NCBI RefSeq assembly: GCF_000472965.1
Contig: NZ_AXAU01000015.1
Location: forward strand, 62,001-126,000
Source: Bradyrhizobium murdochi
GTDB lineage: Bacteria > Pseudomonadota > Alphaproteobacteria > Rhizobiales > Xanthobacteraceae
DNA length: 64,000 bases
Direction of reading: 5' to 3'
Shown here: positions 1 to 9,340 of the stretch, in pieces
How the letters are laid out: each line of letters begins with the position of its first letter
How positions within the stretch are numbered: the stretch's first letter is position 1
Notes under the pieces: model-generated
The model's input: the letters and a program-made list of their open reading frames with translations, nothing else
Database searches by the model: none
What the model was told of the DNA's origin: nothing
Program-made: the position numbers and the translations under genes

Positions 1-76
1 AGCCTTCGTGTCGAGGCTTGGAACCGAGCATGAAGCATCCGGCCGCCAAATTCCATAAGCAATTGGATGCAAACGC

Positions 77-114
77 AAAAAAGCCCGACCTTCCTGCGAA
101 GGCCGGGCTTTCTT
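77..114 (-). terminator. Rho-independent terminator of the TRAP binding-protein gene
   Basis: A near-perfect 12-bp stem (AAGCCCGACCTT against AAGGCCGGGCTT) with a short loop is followed, when read on the minus strand, by a run of T. It lies about 30 bp past the stop codon of the minus-strand gene at 146-1234 and so should end that transcript. Confidence 0.85.
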
Positions 115-145
115 GTAAGCTTTTGGGACAGGTGTGCGGGTCAGA

Positions 146-1234
<1,089 letters not shown>

Positions 1235-1415
1235 TCAAGCTCTCCTTCGGGTCGTTCCCCAAATTTCCTCGAGCGTTCCTCCGGCGGGACGAATTCCATG
1301 GCATCCGGGGCGCTCTGGCGGGGGCGCTTTAACACGGAAGTTCGCGCCAGAAAACGCGACAAAGGCATGACTGCACTGATTAAACGAAAGTCGTATGGGC
1401 GCGAATAAGGCGACT

Positions 1416-2549
1416 TCAGGCCGCGGCAATCGCGCCCTGAAGCTGGTCGCGAACTTTGGTCCCGATGGCCCGGTAGACCGCGGCATGCGGGCCGTCAGGC
1501 TGGCTCGCGACCACAGGATTACCTTCGTCCGAGGTGGTCCGAATCGACATGTGCAGCGGGATTTCGCCCAGGAATGGGACACCCAGCCGCTCCGCCTCAT
1601 GGCGCGCGCCGCCATGGCCGAAAATGTCCGAGCGCGTGCCGCACTCGGGACACTGGAAGTAGCTCATGTTCTCGATGAAGCCGAGCACCGGCACGTTGAC
1701 CTTCTTGAACATCGCAAGCCCCCGCCGCGCGTCGATCAGGGAGAGGTCCTGCGGGGTTGAGATAATCACCGCTCCCTTCAACGGCACGTTCTGCGCCAGG
1801 GTCAATTGCGCGTCCCCCGTACCGGGCGGCATGTCGACGACGAGAATATCGAGCGTGCCCCACGCCACGTCGCGCAGCATCTGGGTGATCGCCGACATCA
1901 CCATCGGCCCGCGCCAGATCATCGCAGTGTTTTCCTCGACCAGGAAGCCGATCGACATGATCGAAAGCCCAAAACGCTTGATCGGAATCATCTTGCGATC
2001 GTCGTTGAGCTGCGGCTTCTCATTGATGCCGGAGAGCCGCGGCACCGAGGGGCCGTAAATGTCGGCATCGAGCAGCCCGACCCGCAGGCCGAGGTCGCGC
2101 AGGCCAAGCGCAAGGTTGAGCGCGGTAGTCGACTTGCCGACACCGCCCTTGCCCGAGGCCACCGCGATGACGGCGGCAACGCCAGGAATCTCCGCCTGCT
2201 TCGACATCGGCGACGCCGCGCCCTGCGGCGGCCGGTGGGCGGAAGCGGGTTGCACGCCATGCGCATGCCGATGCGCCGCGGGCGCGGCCTGCGGAGCACC
2301 GGGCTTGCGCTCGGCCGTGAGCGCGATCATCGCCATGCTGACGCCGGGGATCGCGCGCACTGCAGCTTCGGCTTGCGCGCGCACGCTTTCCCAGACTCTA
2401 GCCTCGGCGGCGTCGACATTGATGGAGAAGAACACCTTGCCGTCGGTGACCGAGATCGCCGATAGCACGTTGGCATTGGTCAGTGGCACGCCGCGCGGCG
2501 AGGCCACCCGGCTAAGGGCATCGAGAACCTGTTGCTGCGTTACGCTCAC
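1416..2549 (-). CDS. mrp: Mrp/ApbC-family iron-sulfur carrier P-loop ATPase
   Basis: A cytosolic ATPase of the Mrp/NBP35 family, which carries iron-sulfur clusters to apoproteins. The N-terminal ~90 residues form a MIP18/DUF59 domain, followed by a Pro/Ala/His-rich linker, then the nucleotide domain with the deviant Walker A SGKGGVGKST, the VDMPPGTGD motif and a C-terminal CPEC cysteine pair for cluster binding. The open frame extends 46 codons further upstream, but GTG at 2549 is preferred: it has AGGAGA five bases upstream and begins directly with the conserved helix SVTQQQVLDAL. The extra upstream part is low-quality sequence near an intergenic repeat. The length of 377 aa fits the family. 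Confidence 0.92.
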   Translation of the reverse strand: MSVTQQQVLDALSRVASPRGVPLTNANVLSAISVTDGKVFFSINVDAAEARVWESVRAQAEAAVRAIPGVSMAMIALTAERKPGAPQAAPAAHRHAHGVQPASAHRPPQGAASPMSKQAEIPGVAAVIAVASGKGGVGKSTTALNLALGLRDLGLRVGLLDADIYGPSVPRLSGINEKPQLNDDRKMIPIKRFGLSIMSIGFLVEENTAMIWRGPMVMSAITQMLRDVAWGTLDILVVDMPPGTGDAQLTLAQNVPLKGAVIISTPQDLSLIDARRGLAMFKKVNVPVLGFIENMSYFQCPECGTRSDIFGHGGARHEAERLGVPFLGEIPLHMSIRTTSDEGNPVVASQPDGPHAAVYRAIGTKVRDQLQGAIAAA

Positions 2550-2680
2550 TCGCGTCTCCTGAAGCCCTTGCAGTTCCGAGCGAGAACCGGGCCCTACTCG
2601 CTTGTTTTGACGCGCATTCTTGATGCGAACCTGACCTGCTCCGGACCAAGTCCGAAAGTAGGGCCCCGTTCCAATACGCC

Positions 2681-2755
2681 GGAGCATGATCTCTGCGCAA
2701 ACGCATTCCGCGTTTGTCGCGAGGAAAACCGGTCCCCACTTTTCCGGATCATGCT
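2681..2755. repeat. Bradyrhizobium-type intergenic palindromic repeat
   Basis: The ends GAGCATGATC and GATCATGCTC are inverted copies, and the interior holds GCAAACGCATTCCGCGTTTG, itself an imperfect palindrome, plus the typical AAAACCGGT and CCACTTTTCCGGATCATGCTC words. From memory, this element recurs in many copies in Bradyrhizobium and Rhodopseudomonas intergenic regions. It supports the taxonomic reading. A partial word (TCCGAAAGTAGGG) lies just to its left. Confidence 0.7.
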
Positions 2756-2793
2756 CGTCCGATGCGACCCATAGAGCGATTCAGCCCAAAAGG

Positions 2794-3231
2794 CTATCTC
2801 GCTCCTACGTCATCCCACCGCTCCGCGGGGGCGGCAGCCGCCTGCTCCTTCGCCGCCTCGTAATTCAGCTCGATCATCACGCCATTGGGGTCATTGACGA
2901 AGATTTGCCAGAGGTCACCGCCCGGAACCTGCCGGGAGTCATACGCCATGCCCTTCTGTTCCAGCCGCCGTTTCATGCCGTCAAAGCCGTAGCTGGCAAA
3001 CGCGACATGGTGGACGACGCCGGAATCGGGCTTCTGCGGCTCGTCGGTCTTGGAGATATCGACGAGGTGCACCACCGCCTTGCCCTCGCTGTACATCCAC
3101 GCCCCGGGAAATGCGAAGTTCGGCCGGGCGCCCTTTTCCAGGCCCAGAATGTCCTCATAGAACCGGACCGTATCGGCAAGGTTGCGGGTCCGGATGTTGA
3201 AATGGTCGAGCACGCCCACGCTGACGCCCAT
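2794..3231 (-). CDS. VOC-family (glyoxalase/dioxygenase fold) protein
   Basis: A 145-residue single vicinal-oxygen-chelate domain protein. It opens with the family signature LDHFNIRTRNLADTVRFYEDILGL, has HLVD and VHHVAFASYGFDGM strands, and ends with FVNDPNGVMIELNY, giving the usual His/His/Glu-type metal ligands. Such proteins are glyoxalase-like isomerases, extradiol dioxygenases or resistance proteins, and the substrate is not evident. The ATG at 3231 precedes GVSVGVLDHFN directly. It is transcribed away from the next gene at 3405, with a short shared upstream region. Confidence 0.85.
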   Translation of the reverse strand: MGVSVGVLDHFNIRTRNLADTVRFYEDILGLEKGARPNFAFPGAWMYSEGKAVVHLVDISKTDEPQKPDSGVVHHVAFASYGFDGMKRRLEQKGMAYDSRQVPGGDLWQIFVNDPNGVMIELNYEAAKEQAAAAPAERWDDVGAR

Positions 3232-3404
3232 GCGATGTCACTCCCTTTTTTGTGAGGTTCTTGAGGAACCTATCCTAGCACGAATCCGGCTCCGCCCACC
3301 AACGAAGGCGTTGCCCTCCCCTGCGCAGTGGTTATGGTGCGGCTCCTCCAAAAACACCGTCCGGCCGGCCCAACGTCGCCGGCGAAAACTCCAAGGTAAC
3401 ACAC

Positions 3405-4277
3405 ATGGCTAAAGTCGCTTTTCTCGGTCTCGGCGTAATGGGCTTCCCCATGGCAGGACATCTGGCGAAAAAAGGCAGCCACGAGGTGACCGTGTACAAC
3501 CGGACCGGGGCCAAGGCGAAGGAGTGGGCGGACAAGTTCGGCGGGCGCACCGCGCCGACGCCGAAGGCCGCGGCGGAAGGTCAGGATTTCGTGATGTGCT
3601 GCGTCGGCAACGACAATGACCTGCGCGCGGTCACGATCGGCACCGATGGCGCCTTCGCCGGCATGAAAAAGGGCGCGGTATTCGTCGACCACACTACCGC
3701 CTCCGCCGAAGTCGCCCGCGAGCTCGATGCTGCAGCCGTTAAGGCGGGCTTCAAGTTCATCGACGCGCCGGTGTCCGGCGGCCAGGCGGGTGCGGAAAAC
3801 GGCGTGCTGACGGTGATGTGCGGCGGGAAGGAAGACGCCTACGCCGCTGCCGAGCCAATCATTTCCGGCGCTTATGCGAGAATGTGCAAACTGCTCGGGC
3901 CCGCCGGCGCCGGACAGCTCACCAAAATGGTCAATCAGATCTGCATTGCAGGTCTCGTCCAAGGCCTGTCGGAAGGCATTCACTTCGCCAAGAAGTCCGG
4001 ACTCGACGTCGCGGCCGTGATCGAGACCATCTCCAAGGGCGCGGCGCAGTCCTGGCAGATGGAGAACCGCTACAAGACCATGAATGACGGCAAGTTCGAC
4101 TTCGGCTTCGCCGTCGAATGGATGCGCAAGGACCTCTCGATCTGCATCGCTGAGGCCCGCCGCAATGGCGCCAACCTGCCAGTGACCGCCCTCGTCGATC
4201 AGTTCTACGCCGAGGTCGAGAAGATGGGCGGCAAGCGCTGGGATACGTCGAGCCTTTTGGCCCGGCTTGAGCGGTGA
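3405..4277 (+). CDS. NAD(P)-dependent 3-hydroxyisobutyrate-dehydrogenase-like oxidoreductase
   Basis: A 290-residue beta-hydroxyacid dehydrogenase. The N-terminal Rossmann fold shows GLGVMGFPMAGHL (nucleotide-binding glycines), the substrate-binding segment DAPVSGGQAGAENGVLTVM is at about residue 120, and GAGQLTKMVNQ supplies the catalytic lysine at about 170; the C-terminal helical domain follows. Family members oxidise 3-hydroxyisobutyrate, tartronate semialdehyde or succinic semialdehyde, and the exact substrate cannot be chosen here. The ATG has AAGGTAA upstream. A hairpin shortly after the stop probably ends the transcript, so it looks monocistronic. Confidence 0.9.
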   Translation: MAKVAFLGLGVMGFPMAGHLAKKGSHEVTVYNRTGAKAKEWADKFGGRTAPTPKAAAEGQDFVMCCVGNDNDLRAVTIGTDGAFAGMKKGAVFVDHTTASAEVARELDAAAVKAGFKFIDAPVSGGQAGAENGVLTVMCGGKEDAYAAAEPIISGAYARMCKLLGPAGAGQLTKMVNQICIAGLVQGLSEGIHFAKKSGLDVAAVIETISKGAAQSWQMENRYKTMNDGKFDFGFAVEWMRKDLSICIAEARRNGANLPVTALVDQFYAEVEKMGGKRWDTSSLLARLER

Positions 4278-4309
4278 GTTAAAGAAACAGGTTAAGACAA
4301 AGCGCAAAG

Positions 4310-4340
4310 CCCCCGCTTCTTATCCAGTCAGAAGCGGGGG
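4310..4340 (+). terminator. GC-rich hairpin after the dehydrogenase gene
   Basis: An 11-bp perfect stem (CCCCCGCTTCT / AGAAGCGGGGG) with a 9-base loop sits about 30 bp beyond the stop of the gene ending at 4277. The following T run is short, so termination strength is uncertain, but its position and stability fit an intrinsic terminator. Confidence 0.6.
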
Positions 4341-4479
4341 TTCCGTCTGCCCGACAGGTTAATTTTAACTTCCTGTTTACGAGAATTTTTAGCTCTTTAA
4401 GTCATCGCTTAATGATTTAGCGGCACAGATAGACAATGCAAAAGCCCGCGCAGTTCGCGGGCAGGATTTGTGTTGTTCA

Positions 4480-6084
4480 ATGAGTAAGCCCGCAGAGAAG
4501 CCCGAGGTTGTCCAGCTTCCGGCAGAAGCGCCGGTCGCATCAGCGGTCAACACCCGGCGCGTGGCGGCGCAGCGGGTGCGCGAGGCGCGTGATCGGTTAA
4601 CGTCGACCAGCGGGACCCGCCCCGCCTTCGATACCGAATTGCTCCGACAATACGCCCAGACCCGGGTATCGGCTTCCTTCGTGGTCATGCTGCTGGTGGT
4701 TGCGACCGGCGTTCTGTTCGGCCTCTGGAAGTATGCCGTGCCGGCCGCGGTCTGGACCGTCGGCATGCTCTGCATCCATTTCACCATCATTCGCAACTGC
4801 AAGCGCTTCCTCAGCGAGCAGCCTAATCTCGCCGCCACGCGCAAATGGCAAACCCGCTTCGTGCTGCTCGACCTGCTCTACGGCCTGAGCTGGACGGCGA
4901 TCCTGCTCGACCCTGCCGGCCTCGACGTCGTCTCGAACACGATGATGATGTTCCTGATGCTGCTGGTGATCGCGGTGTCAAGCATGCTGGCCGCGACGCT
5001 GCCCATTGCGGCGGTGGCGGCAACCGCGCCGGTGACGGCTGCGATCGCGCTCAATTTCGTGATGGGCGGAACCTTCGACAATTACGCGCTCGCGCTGTTG
5101 GCAGTCGCCGCCGAAAGTTATTTTGCGCTGCTTGCCCACCAGCTTCATTCGACGACGCTGGAGACGATCGAAGCACGCGCCGAGAAGGACGCGCTGATCG
5201 GCGAGCTCGAACAGGCCAAGGCGATTTCGGACGAAGCGCGGCACCGCGCCGAATCCGCCAACGTCGCCAAGTCGCGCTTTCTGGCGCAGATGAGCCACGA
5301 GCTGCGCACGCCGCTGAACGCGATCCTCGGATTCTCCGAGGTGATGAAGAGCGAAATCTTCGGCGCCCACGCCGTGCCGGTCTACAAGGAATATTCCGCC
5401 GACATCCATAATTCGGGCGTCCACCTGCTCAACCTCATCAACGAGATTCTCGATCTGTCGCGGATCGAGGCCGGCCGCTACGAACTCAATGAGGAAGCGG
5501 TGTCGCTGGTGCATGTCGTCGCCGACTGCCACCATCTGTTGAAGCTGCGCGCGACCAGCCGCGGCATCACCATTCATGAGGTGTTCGAGCACGGCATGCC
5601 CAGGATCTGGGGCGACGAGCGCGCCACGCGCCAGGTCGTGCTCAATCTCATATCCAACTCGATCAAGTTCACTCCGCCGGGCGGCGATATCTGGCTTAAG
5701 GTCGGCTGGACCGCGTCCGGTGGCCAATATCTCAGCGTCAAGGACACCGGCTCCGGCATTGCCGAGGATGAAATCCCGATCGTGCTGGCGTCGTTCGGCC
5801 AGGGCTCCAACTCGATCAAATCGGCCGAACAGGGCGCAGGCCTGGGCTTGCCGATCGCCAAGAGCCTGATCGACATGCATGGCGGCACCTTCACGCTGAA
5901 ATCGAAATTGCGCATCGGCACCGAAGTCATCGTCACCTTCCCGCCGGAGCGCGTGATGAGCGCGCTGGCGCCGATGGCCGAGGAGGCCCCGCCATTGCAG
6001 CCGGACCCCGCAATCACAGTAGCCGCCGAGGACAAGCGGCGGCCGCGTCACAAACCGATTATGAGTGCCGGCACCGGGTTGTAG
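4480..6084 (+). CDS. Membrane-bound sensor histidine kinase
   Basis: A two-component sensor kinase of 534 aa. About five or six hydrophobic segments lie between residues ~60 and 220 (VVMLLVVATGVLFGLW, AAVWTVGMLCIHF and following), then a short coiled coil, a HisKA domain with the phospho-accepting His in SHELRTPLNAILGFSE, and a HATPase domain with the N box (QVVLNLISNSIKF), G1 (DTGSGI) and G2 (GAGLGLPIA). There is no PAS domain or periplasmic sensor loop, so the stimulus is unknown. No response regulator is adjacent (an orphan kinase). The ATG at 4480 is chosen over an in-frame TTG at 4468 because GCAGGA then has usable spacing. A GCCCGCG/CGCGGGC hairpin (4444-4462) just upstream may fold over the ribosome site or be a terminator remnant. 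Confidence 0.9.
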   Translation: MSKPAEKPEVVQLPAEAPVASAVNTRRVAAQRVREARDRLTSTSGTRPAFDTELLRQYAQTRVSASFVVMLLVVATGVLFGLWKYAVPAAVWTVGMLCIHFTIIRNCKRFLSEQPNLAATRKWQTRFVLLDLLYGLSWTAILLDPAGLDVVSNTMMMFLMLLVIAVSSMLAATLPIAAVAATAPVTAAIALNFVMGGTFDNYALALLAVAAESYFALLAHQLHSTTLETIEARAEKDALIGELEQAKAISDEARHRAESANVAKSRFLAQMSHELRTPLNAILGFSEVMKSEIFGAHAVPVYKEYSADIHNSGVHLLNLINEILDLSRIEAGRYELNEEAVSLVHVVADCHHLLKLRATSRGITIHEVFEHGMPRIWGDERATRQVVLNLISNSIKFTPPGGDIWLKVGWTASGGQYLSVKDTGSGIAEDEIPIVLASFGQGSNSIKSAEQGAGLGLPIAKSLIDMHGGTFTLKSKLRIGTEVIVTFPPERVMSALAPMAEEAPPLQPDPAITVAAEDKRRPRHKPIMSAGTGL

Positions 6085-6130
6085 CTGCAATCGCTTGCGC
6101 AAAGGATGCAAACCACTTCACTATCCAGCA

Positions 6131-6334
6131 ATGAGCAAAGAAACGCCGTGTATCGCAGTCTGTATGATGGATCCCAAAACCAAACTCTGCTTCGGCTGCG
6201 GACGAACGTTGCCGGAGATCGCGCGCTGGCACCGCATGGAAACGGCGGAGCGATTGGCCGTGATGGAAGGGCTTGCGGCGCGCATGGTGGATGCGGGCCT
6301 AGTTCCGATGCCGCCGCGCACCGAGCGCGGCTGA
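6131..6334 (+). CDS. DUF1289 small cysteine-motif protein
   Basis: A 67-residue protein starting MSKETPCIAVCMMDP with the DUF1289 pattern PC..VC.MDP....C.GCGRT..EI..W, four cysteines that probably bind a metal. Function in the family is unknown. The ATG at 6131 is chosen because homologues, from memory, start right at this motif; the longer frame from 6065 would add sequence with no family match. It lies 28 bp upstream of the protease gene at 6363, and the two probably share a transcript. Confidence 0.85.
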   Translation: MSKETPCIAVCMMDPKTKLCFGCGRTLPEIARWHRMETAERLAVMEGLAARMVDAGLVPMPPRTERG

Positions 6335-6362
6335 TCACCGGAGGAAACGGCGGAGGCGCCAA

Positions 6363-6920
6363 GTGATCCGCATCATGCTCGTTCTGGCGATGCTCGCTGC
6401 CACCGCCGGCGCCGTCGTCGCGTATGGCGATCCGAACCAGATCGCGCGCGCCAGCAACTCGGTATCGAAAATGCTATGGCAACGCAGCCTGGAGCCGGCG
6501 CCCGCTGTGGAGATCGCACGCGGCAAGGCCGGCGAGTTCGCGCTGCACGCCAAGATCAACGGCGTCAAGGCGCCGATGGTGATCGACACCGGCGCAACGT
6601 CGGTGGTGCTGACCTGGGAAACGGCGAAGGCGATCGGCCTGCCGACCGAGATGCTCGAGTACAACGTCGAACTCGAAACCGCCGGCGGCCACACCAAGGC
6701 GGCGCGGCTAACCCTCGATCGTCTCGCGGTCGGCGGCCTCGTCGAGAAATCGGTCCCGGCGCTGGTGGTGCCGCGCGGGTTGATGAAGACCAACCTGCTC
6801 GGCATGAGCTTTCTGGACCGGCTGGAAAGCTGGGGCGTGCGGGCCGACAAGCTGAAGCTGCACGGCTATCCCGAAGTGGCGGCGTCCAACCGCAAACGCA
6901 CCCGGTCGGCTGCGAATTAG
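6363..6920 (+). CDS. Retropepsin-like clan AA aspartic protease (TIGR02281 type)
   Basis: A 185-residue protein with an N-terminal hydrophobic anchor or signal (residues 1-20, IRIMLVLAMLAATAGAVVAY) and a single retropepsin-like domain carrying the catalytic motif MVIDTGATSVVLT at about residue 75 and the closing motif LLGMSFLDRL at about 150. Such bacterial proteins are single-lobe aspartyl proteases that would act as dimers, probably on the periplasmic face. The GTG start has GGAGGC seven bases upstream; the alternative ATG at 6375 would cut into the signal region. It follows the DUF1289 gene, as is common in Rhizobiales. Confidence 0.85.
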   Translation: MIRIMLVLAMLAATAGAVVAYGDPNQIARASNSVSKMLWQRSLEPAPAVEIARGKAGEFALHAKINGVKAPMVIDTGATSVVLTWETAKAIGLPTEMLEYNVELETAGGHTKAARLTLDRLAVGGLVEKSVPALVVPRGLMKTNLLGMSFLDRLESWGVRADKLKLHGYPEVAASNRKRTRSAAN

Positions 6921-7268
6921 ATTTGGCTGTTGTTCACGGCTGCTTAGGGTCCAGGAGCGGCGCTAAGCAGAGATGCCGATATCGATGCAATGGGCCAATA
7001 GGCGACATACCGGCAAGGAACGGCTTTTAGTTGATGTAACCTAGTTCACATACCGAAAAACGCCACCGTAGTATTCCTTGATCCGATATCGCGTCGCTTC
7101 CGCAGCCGTTTTGAAAGCTGCGCACTATCCCAACTCGATCGTTCGAGAACTCAAACGTTCTTTTTGAATAACAGGTTTGCCCTTCTGCAAACCACTCCAC
7201 GCGGACGATACTGAAGGAATTGTCGGATTGCATTGCGGGGCGCAGTAACGTGCGCCAGGTAGGTCGCC
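6921..7268. other. Intergenic region with no recognised gene
   Basis: This 348-bp stretch separates the aspartic protease from the secreted unknown protein. Open frames here are short, lack ribosome sites and show no family motif. No promoter or RNA gene could be assigned by eye. Confidence 0.5.
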
Positions 7269-7979
7269 ATGGACCGAACTGTTGGCAACGAAAGCGGTTA
7301 CCAGGCCATACAAAGTGGCGGTACTCTCCTTGTTGCGATGCTCTGCATCGCCCTCTTCGCGAGCGAAGCCAGTGCTCAATGTACTGCGCGAGACGTCCTG
7401 CAGAAGCGCTTGATGTTTAAGCCAAGTCCTTCAGCTAATACTCCGCCAATTCTGATCAAATCCGCCTTCGCTGTTCCGGTGTGGAGAACGATCACAGTAG
7501 GGACGTTTGCAAATTCGTTTGCCCTCATTAACGCGTTGGATGCAGCAGGCTGTGGCATCGGAGGCTTGGCTGAGGAAATTCTCGCTCGACCGGCTTTCAG
7601 CGTCGGCACCACGAAAACAAACGTGGAGCTTTTTGCGGTGTCGGCGGCCGAACTCGGCTTTCAGACCGATACCGCGCCGCTAGCAGACGTTTATGCGCGC
7701 GCTCGACAATTGGGCTTCGGACTTGCCGCAGCAGAAGTAGCTCCGCAACTAAGGCTCCAGTATTTTGACCAGCCGATGGGTGAGTTTGTTATCGGGATGG
7801 AGCCGATCAAAACGTGGAAAGGCGAGCCTGTCATTTTAACCGTGGCCAATGGCGGAGCGGGATTAGTCCTCATCGGCCGGGATGGTAGCGCCGACGCAGA
7901 AATACCTGTGGCGTCCCGCTTTTTGTTCGTGCGGTCCAATGAGCCTGCGTTAGCGAAGGCGGCCCTTGGGGCTCGGTGA
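7269..7979 (+). CDS. Secreted protein of unknown function
   Basis: The product of 236 residues has an N-terminal export signal: a polar start, hydrophobic core GTLLVAMLCIALFA and cleavage-like ASEASAQC. The mature part is mixed alpha/beta with a few cysteines and no motif I recognise. The segment AVPVWRTITVGTFANSFALINALDAAGC suggests one compact domain. It stands alone between two intergenic stretches. The start could be one of several codons, but the signal sequence fits the ATG at 7269. I cannot name a function. Confidence 0.65.
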   Translation: MDRTVGNESGYQAIQSGGTLLVAMLCIALFASEASAQCTARDVLQKRLMFKPSPSANTPPILIKSAFAVPVWRTITVGTFANSFALINALDAAGCGIGGLAEEILARPAFSVGTTKTNVELFAVSAAELGFQTDTAPLADVYARARQLGFGLAAAEVAPQLRLQYFDQPMGEFVIGMEPIKTWKGEPVILTVANGGAGLVLIGRDGSADAEIPVASRFLFVRSNEPALAKAALGAR

Positions 7980-8113
7980 GGCCGCAACGCTCGGCCACGC
8001 CGGGCAGATCGTTCGTTCCCCGCGATCGACCTACAGTCACGATGATCTCGCCACTGTGCCAGCAGACATCTTGGAGCGAATGGCGCGCTCCATCGCTCGT
8101 GCGTTACGGAAAG

Positions 8114-8656
8114 TTAGACTCTCGCCTTCGCCGCCTTGCGCGCCTTGTTGACTTCCTCGATTTCGGGCTCGATCGAATTTAGGCTCTCGTAGATTTCTGC
8201 GAGCACCGTCTTCAGATCCGAAACGTTCTTCGACGGAAAATTGCGAACCGCCACCTCCTCGAAATGGATGGCGATCGGGATCAATTCTTCCACCAGCGTC
8301 CGCCCCTTGGGCGTGAGGTTGATCGCAACCGTGCGCGCGTTGTCCTTCAGCCGCGTGCGCGTCACGAGGCCTCGCCGCTTCATCTCCCCGACCAGGCGCG
8401 ACAGCGTCGATATCTCGATCGTCGTCATGTCGGCGAGATCGCCGAGGCGCTGATCGCCTTTTTCCCAGAGCGCGGCCATCACGCGGTACATCGGTAATGT
8501 TACGCCATAGCCCGCGATGCGCCGGGAAAACAGGTCGCCCATCCGCACGCCGACGCGGTTGAGCATGTAGGGCAAGGAATTCGTCAGCCGGTACAAGGTC
8601 TTGCGTCCCGCTTTGGTGCAACTTTTGCATCCCTCCAATAGCCGGGCGCCGATCAT
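8114..8656 (-). CDS. MarR-family regulator of the resorcylate operon
   Basis: A 180-residue winged-helix repressor of the MarR type: dimerisation helices at both ends, recognition region LGDLADMTTIEISTLSRLVGEMKRRGLVTRTRLKDNARTVAINLTPKGR, where the DNMR/N-type wing is typical. It is divergent from the flavin reductase gene at 8774, and the shared 117-bp region contains two palindromes that are likely operators. By analogy with the rhizobial gra cluster, it probably represses the catabolic operon until gamma-resorcylate or resorcinol is present. The start at 8656 gives a slightly long N-terminus; a later Met is possible. Confidence 0.88.
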   Translation of the reverse strand: MIGARLLEGCKSCTKAGRKTLYRLTNSLPYMLNRVGVRMGDLFSRRIAGYGVTLPMYRVMAALWEKGDQRLGDLADMTTIEISTLSRLVGEMKRRGLVTRTRLKDNARTVAINLTPKGRTLVEELIPIAIHFEEVAVRNFPSKNVSDLKTVLAEIYESLNSIEPEIEEVNKARKAAKARV

Positions 8657-8773
8657 TTTTCAAGGCAATTGTTGCAATTGAAAGTTTTCGATTGACTTGT
8701 CATTTGCAAATGCAATTATTGTTCGCGAAAATTAAGCCGCCGATCAAGAGCGGATTGTTCAGTGGAGGAAACC
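8657..8773. promoter_or_regulatory. Divergent promoter region with two palindromic MarR-type operators
   Basis: The segment between the regulator and the catabolic operon is AT-rich and contains CAATTGTTGCAATTG (8666-8680) and the perfect palindrome CATTTGCAAATG (8701-8712). A plausible -35 box TTGACT lies at 8692-8697, and the second palindrome lies between it and the region where the -10 would be, which is a good place for repression. The operon's ribosome site GGAGG sits before the ATG at 8774. The role is inferred from position and symmetry. Confidence 0.6.
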
Positions 8774-9292
8774 ATGTCGCTGGATTCGGCATCCGACGAA
8801 TTGCGTGAAACGTTCAAGCGCGCGTTGCGGCGATTTCCGGCCGCCGTGTCGGTGATCACGTCTGCCGACCAGAACCGCCGCCACGGGATGACGGCGACCG
8901 CGGTGACGTCGCTGTCGCTTGATCCTCCCTCGCTGATCGTCTGCGTCAACCAACAAACGCTGCTGCACGACATCATGCTGCTGGCGCGCCGCTTCTGCGT
9001 GAACGTGCTGCGCCGCGATCAGGTTTCCCTTTCATCGGCGTTCAGCGGCGCGGTCCCCGCCGAGGAGCGGTTCGGGCTCGGCCAATGGATGACCTCGGCC
9101 GAGGGCGTCACCTATCTCGCTGACGCGCAGATCAACATCTTCTGCAAGAAGGCCGCCGCCGTGCCCTACGGCACGCATACGATTTTCATCGGCGAAGCTG
9201 AGACCGTGAACGTGCGCGATCCGATCGAGCCCCTGATCTACCAGGACGCGACCTACTGCTTCTCGGTGCCCCACGACAGCCAGGCTGCGTGA
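8774..9292 (+). CDS. graA: Flavin reductase component of a two-component monooxygenase (resorcinol hydroxylase)
   Basis: This 172-residue protein belongs to the HpaC-like flavin reductase family, which supplies reduced FAD or FMN to a partner oxygenase. The family pattern RRFPAAVSVIT, HGMTATAVTSLSLDPPSLIVCVN and the C-terminal GTHTIFIGEAE are visible. ATG 8774 is preferred over an upstream GTG (8762) because GGAGG is 5 bases before it. The next gene encodes the matching oxygenase, and a gamma-resorcylate decarboxylase follows, so the pair probably hydroxylates resorcinol to hydroxyquinol. The gene name is by analogy with Rhizobium sp. MTP-10005. Confidence 0.85.
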   Translation: MSLDSASDELRETFKRALRRFPAAVSVITSADQNRRHGMTATAVTSLSLDPPSLIVCVNQQTLLHDIMLLARRFCVNVLRRDQVSLSSAFSGAVPAEERFGLGQWMTSAEGVTYLADAQINIFCKKAAAVPYGTHTIFIGEAETVNVRDPIEPLIYQDATYCFSVPHDSQAA

Positions 9293-9340
9293 TCCGCCCA
9301 GCCGCCGCCTTCCAGCCCATCGAAGATACGGAGCAAACCA

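Noticed and set aside
4978-6111. A 377-codon minus-strand frame opposite the histidine kinase
   Set aside because: Shadow frame; the plus strand has complete HisKA and HATPase motifs.
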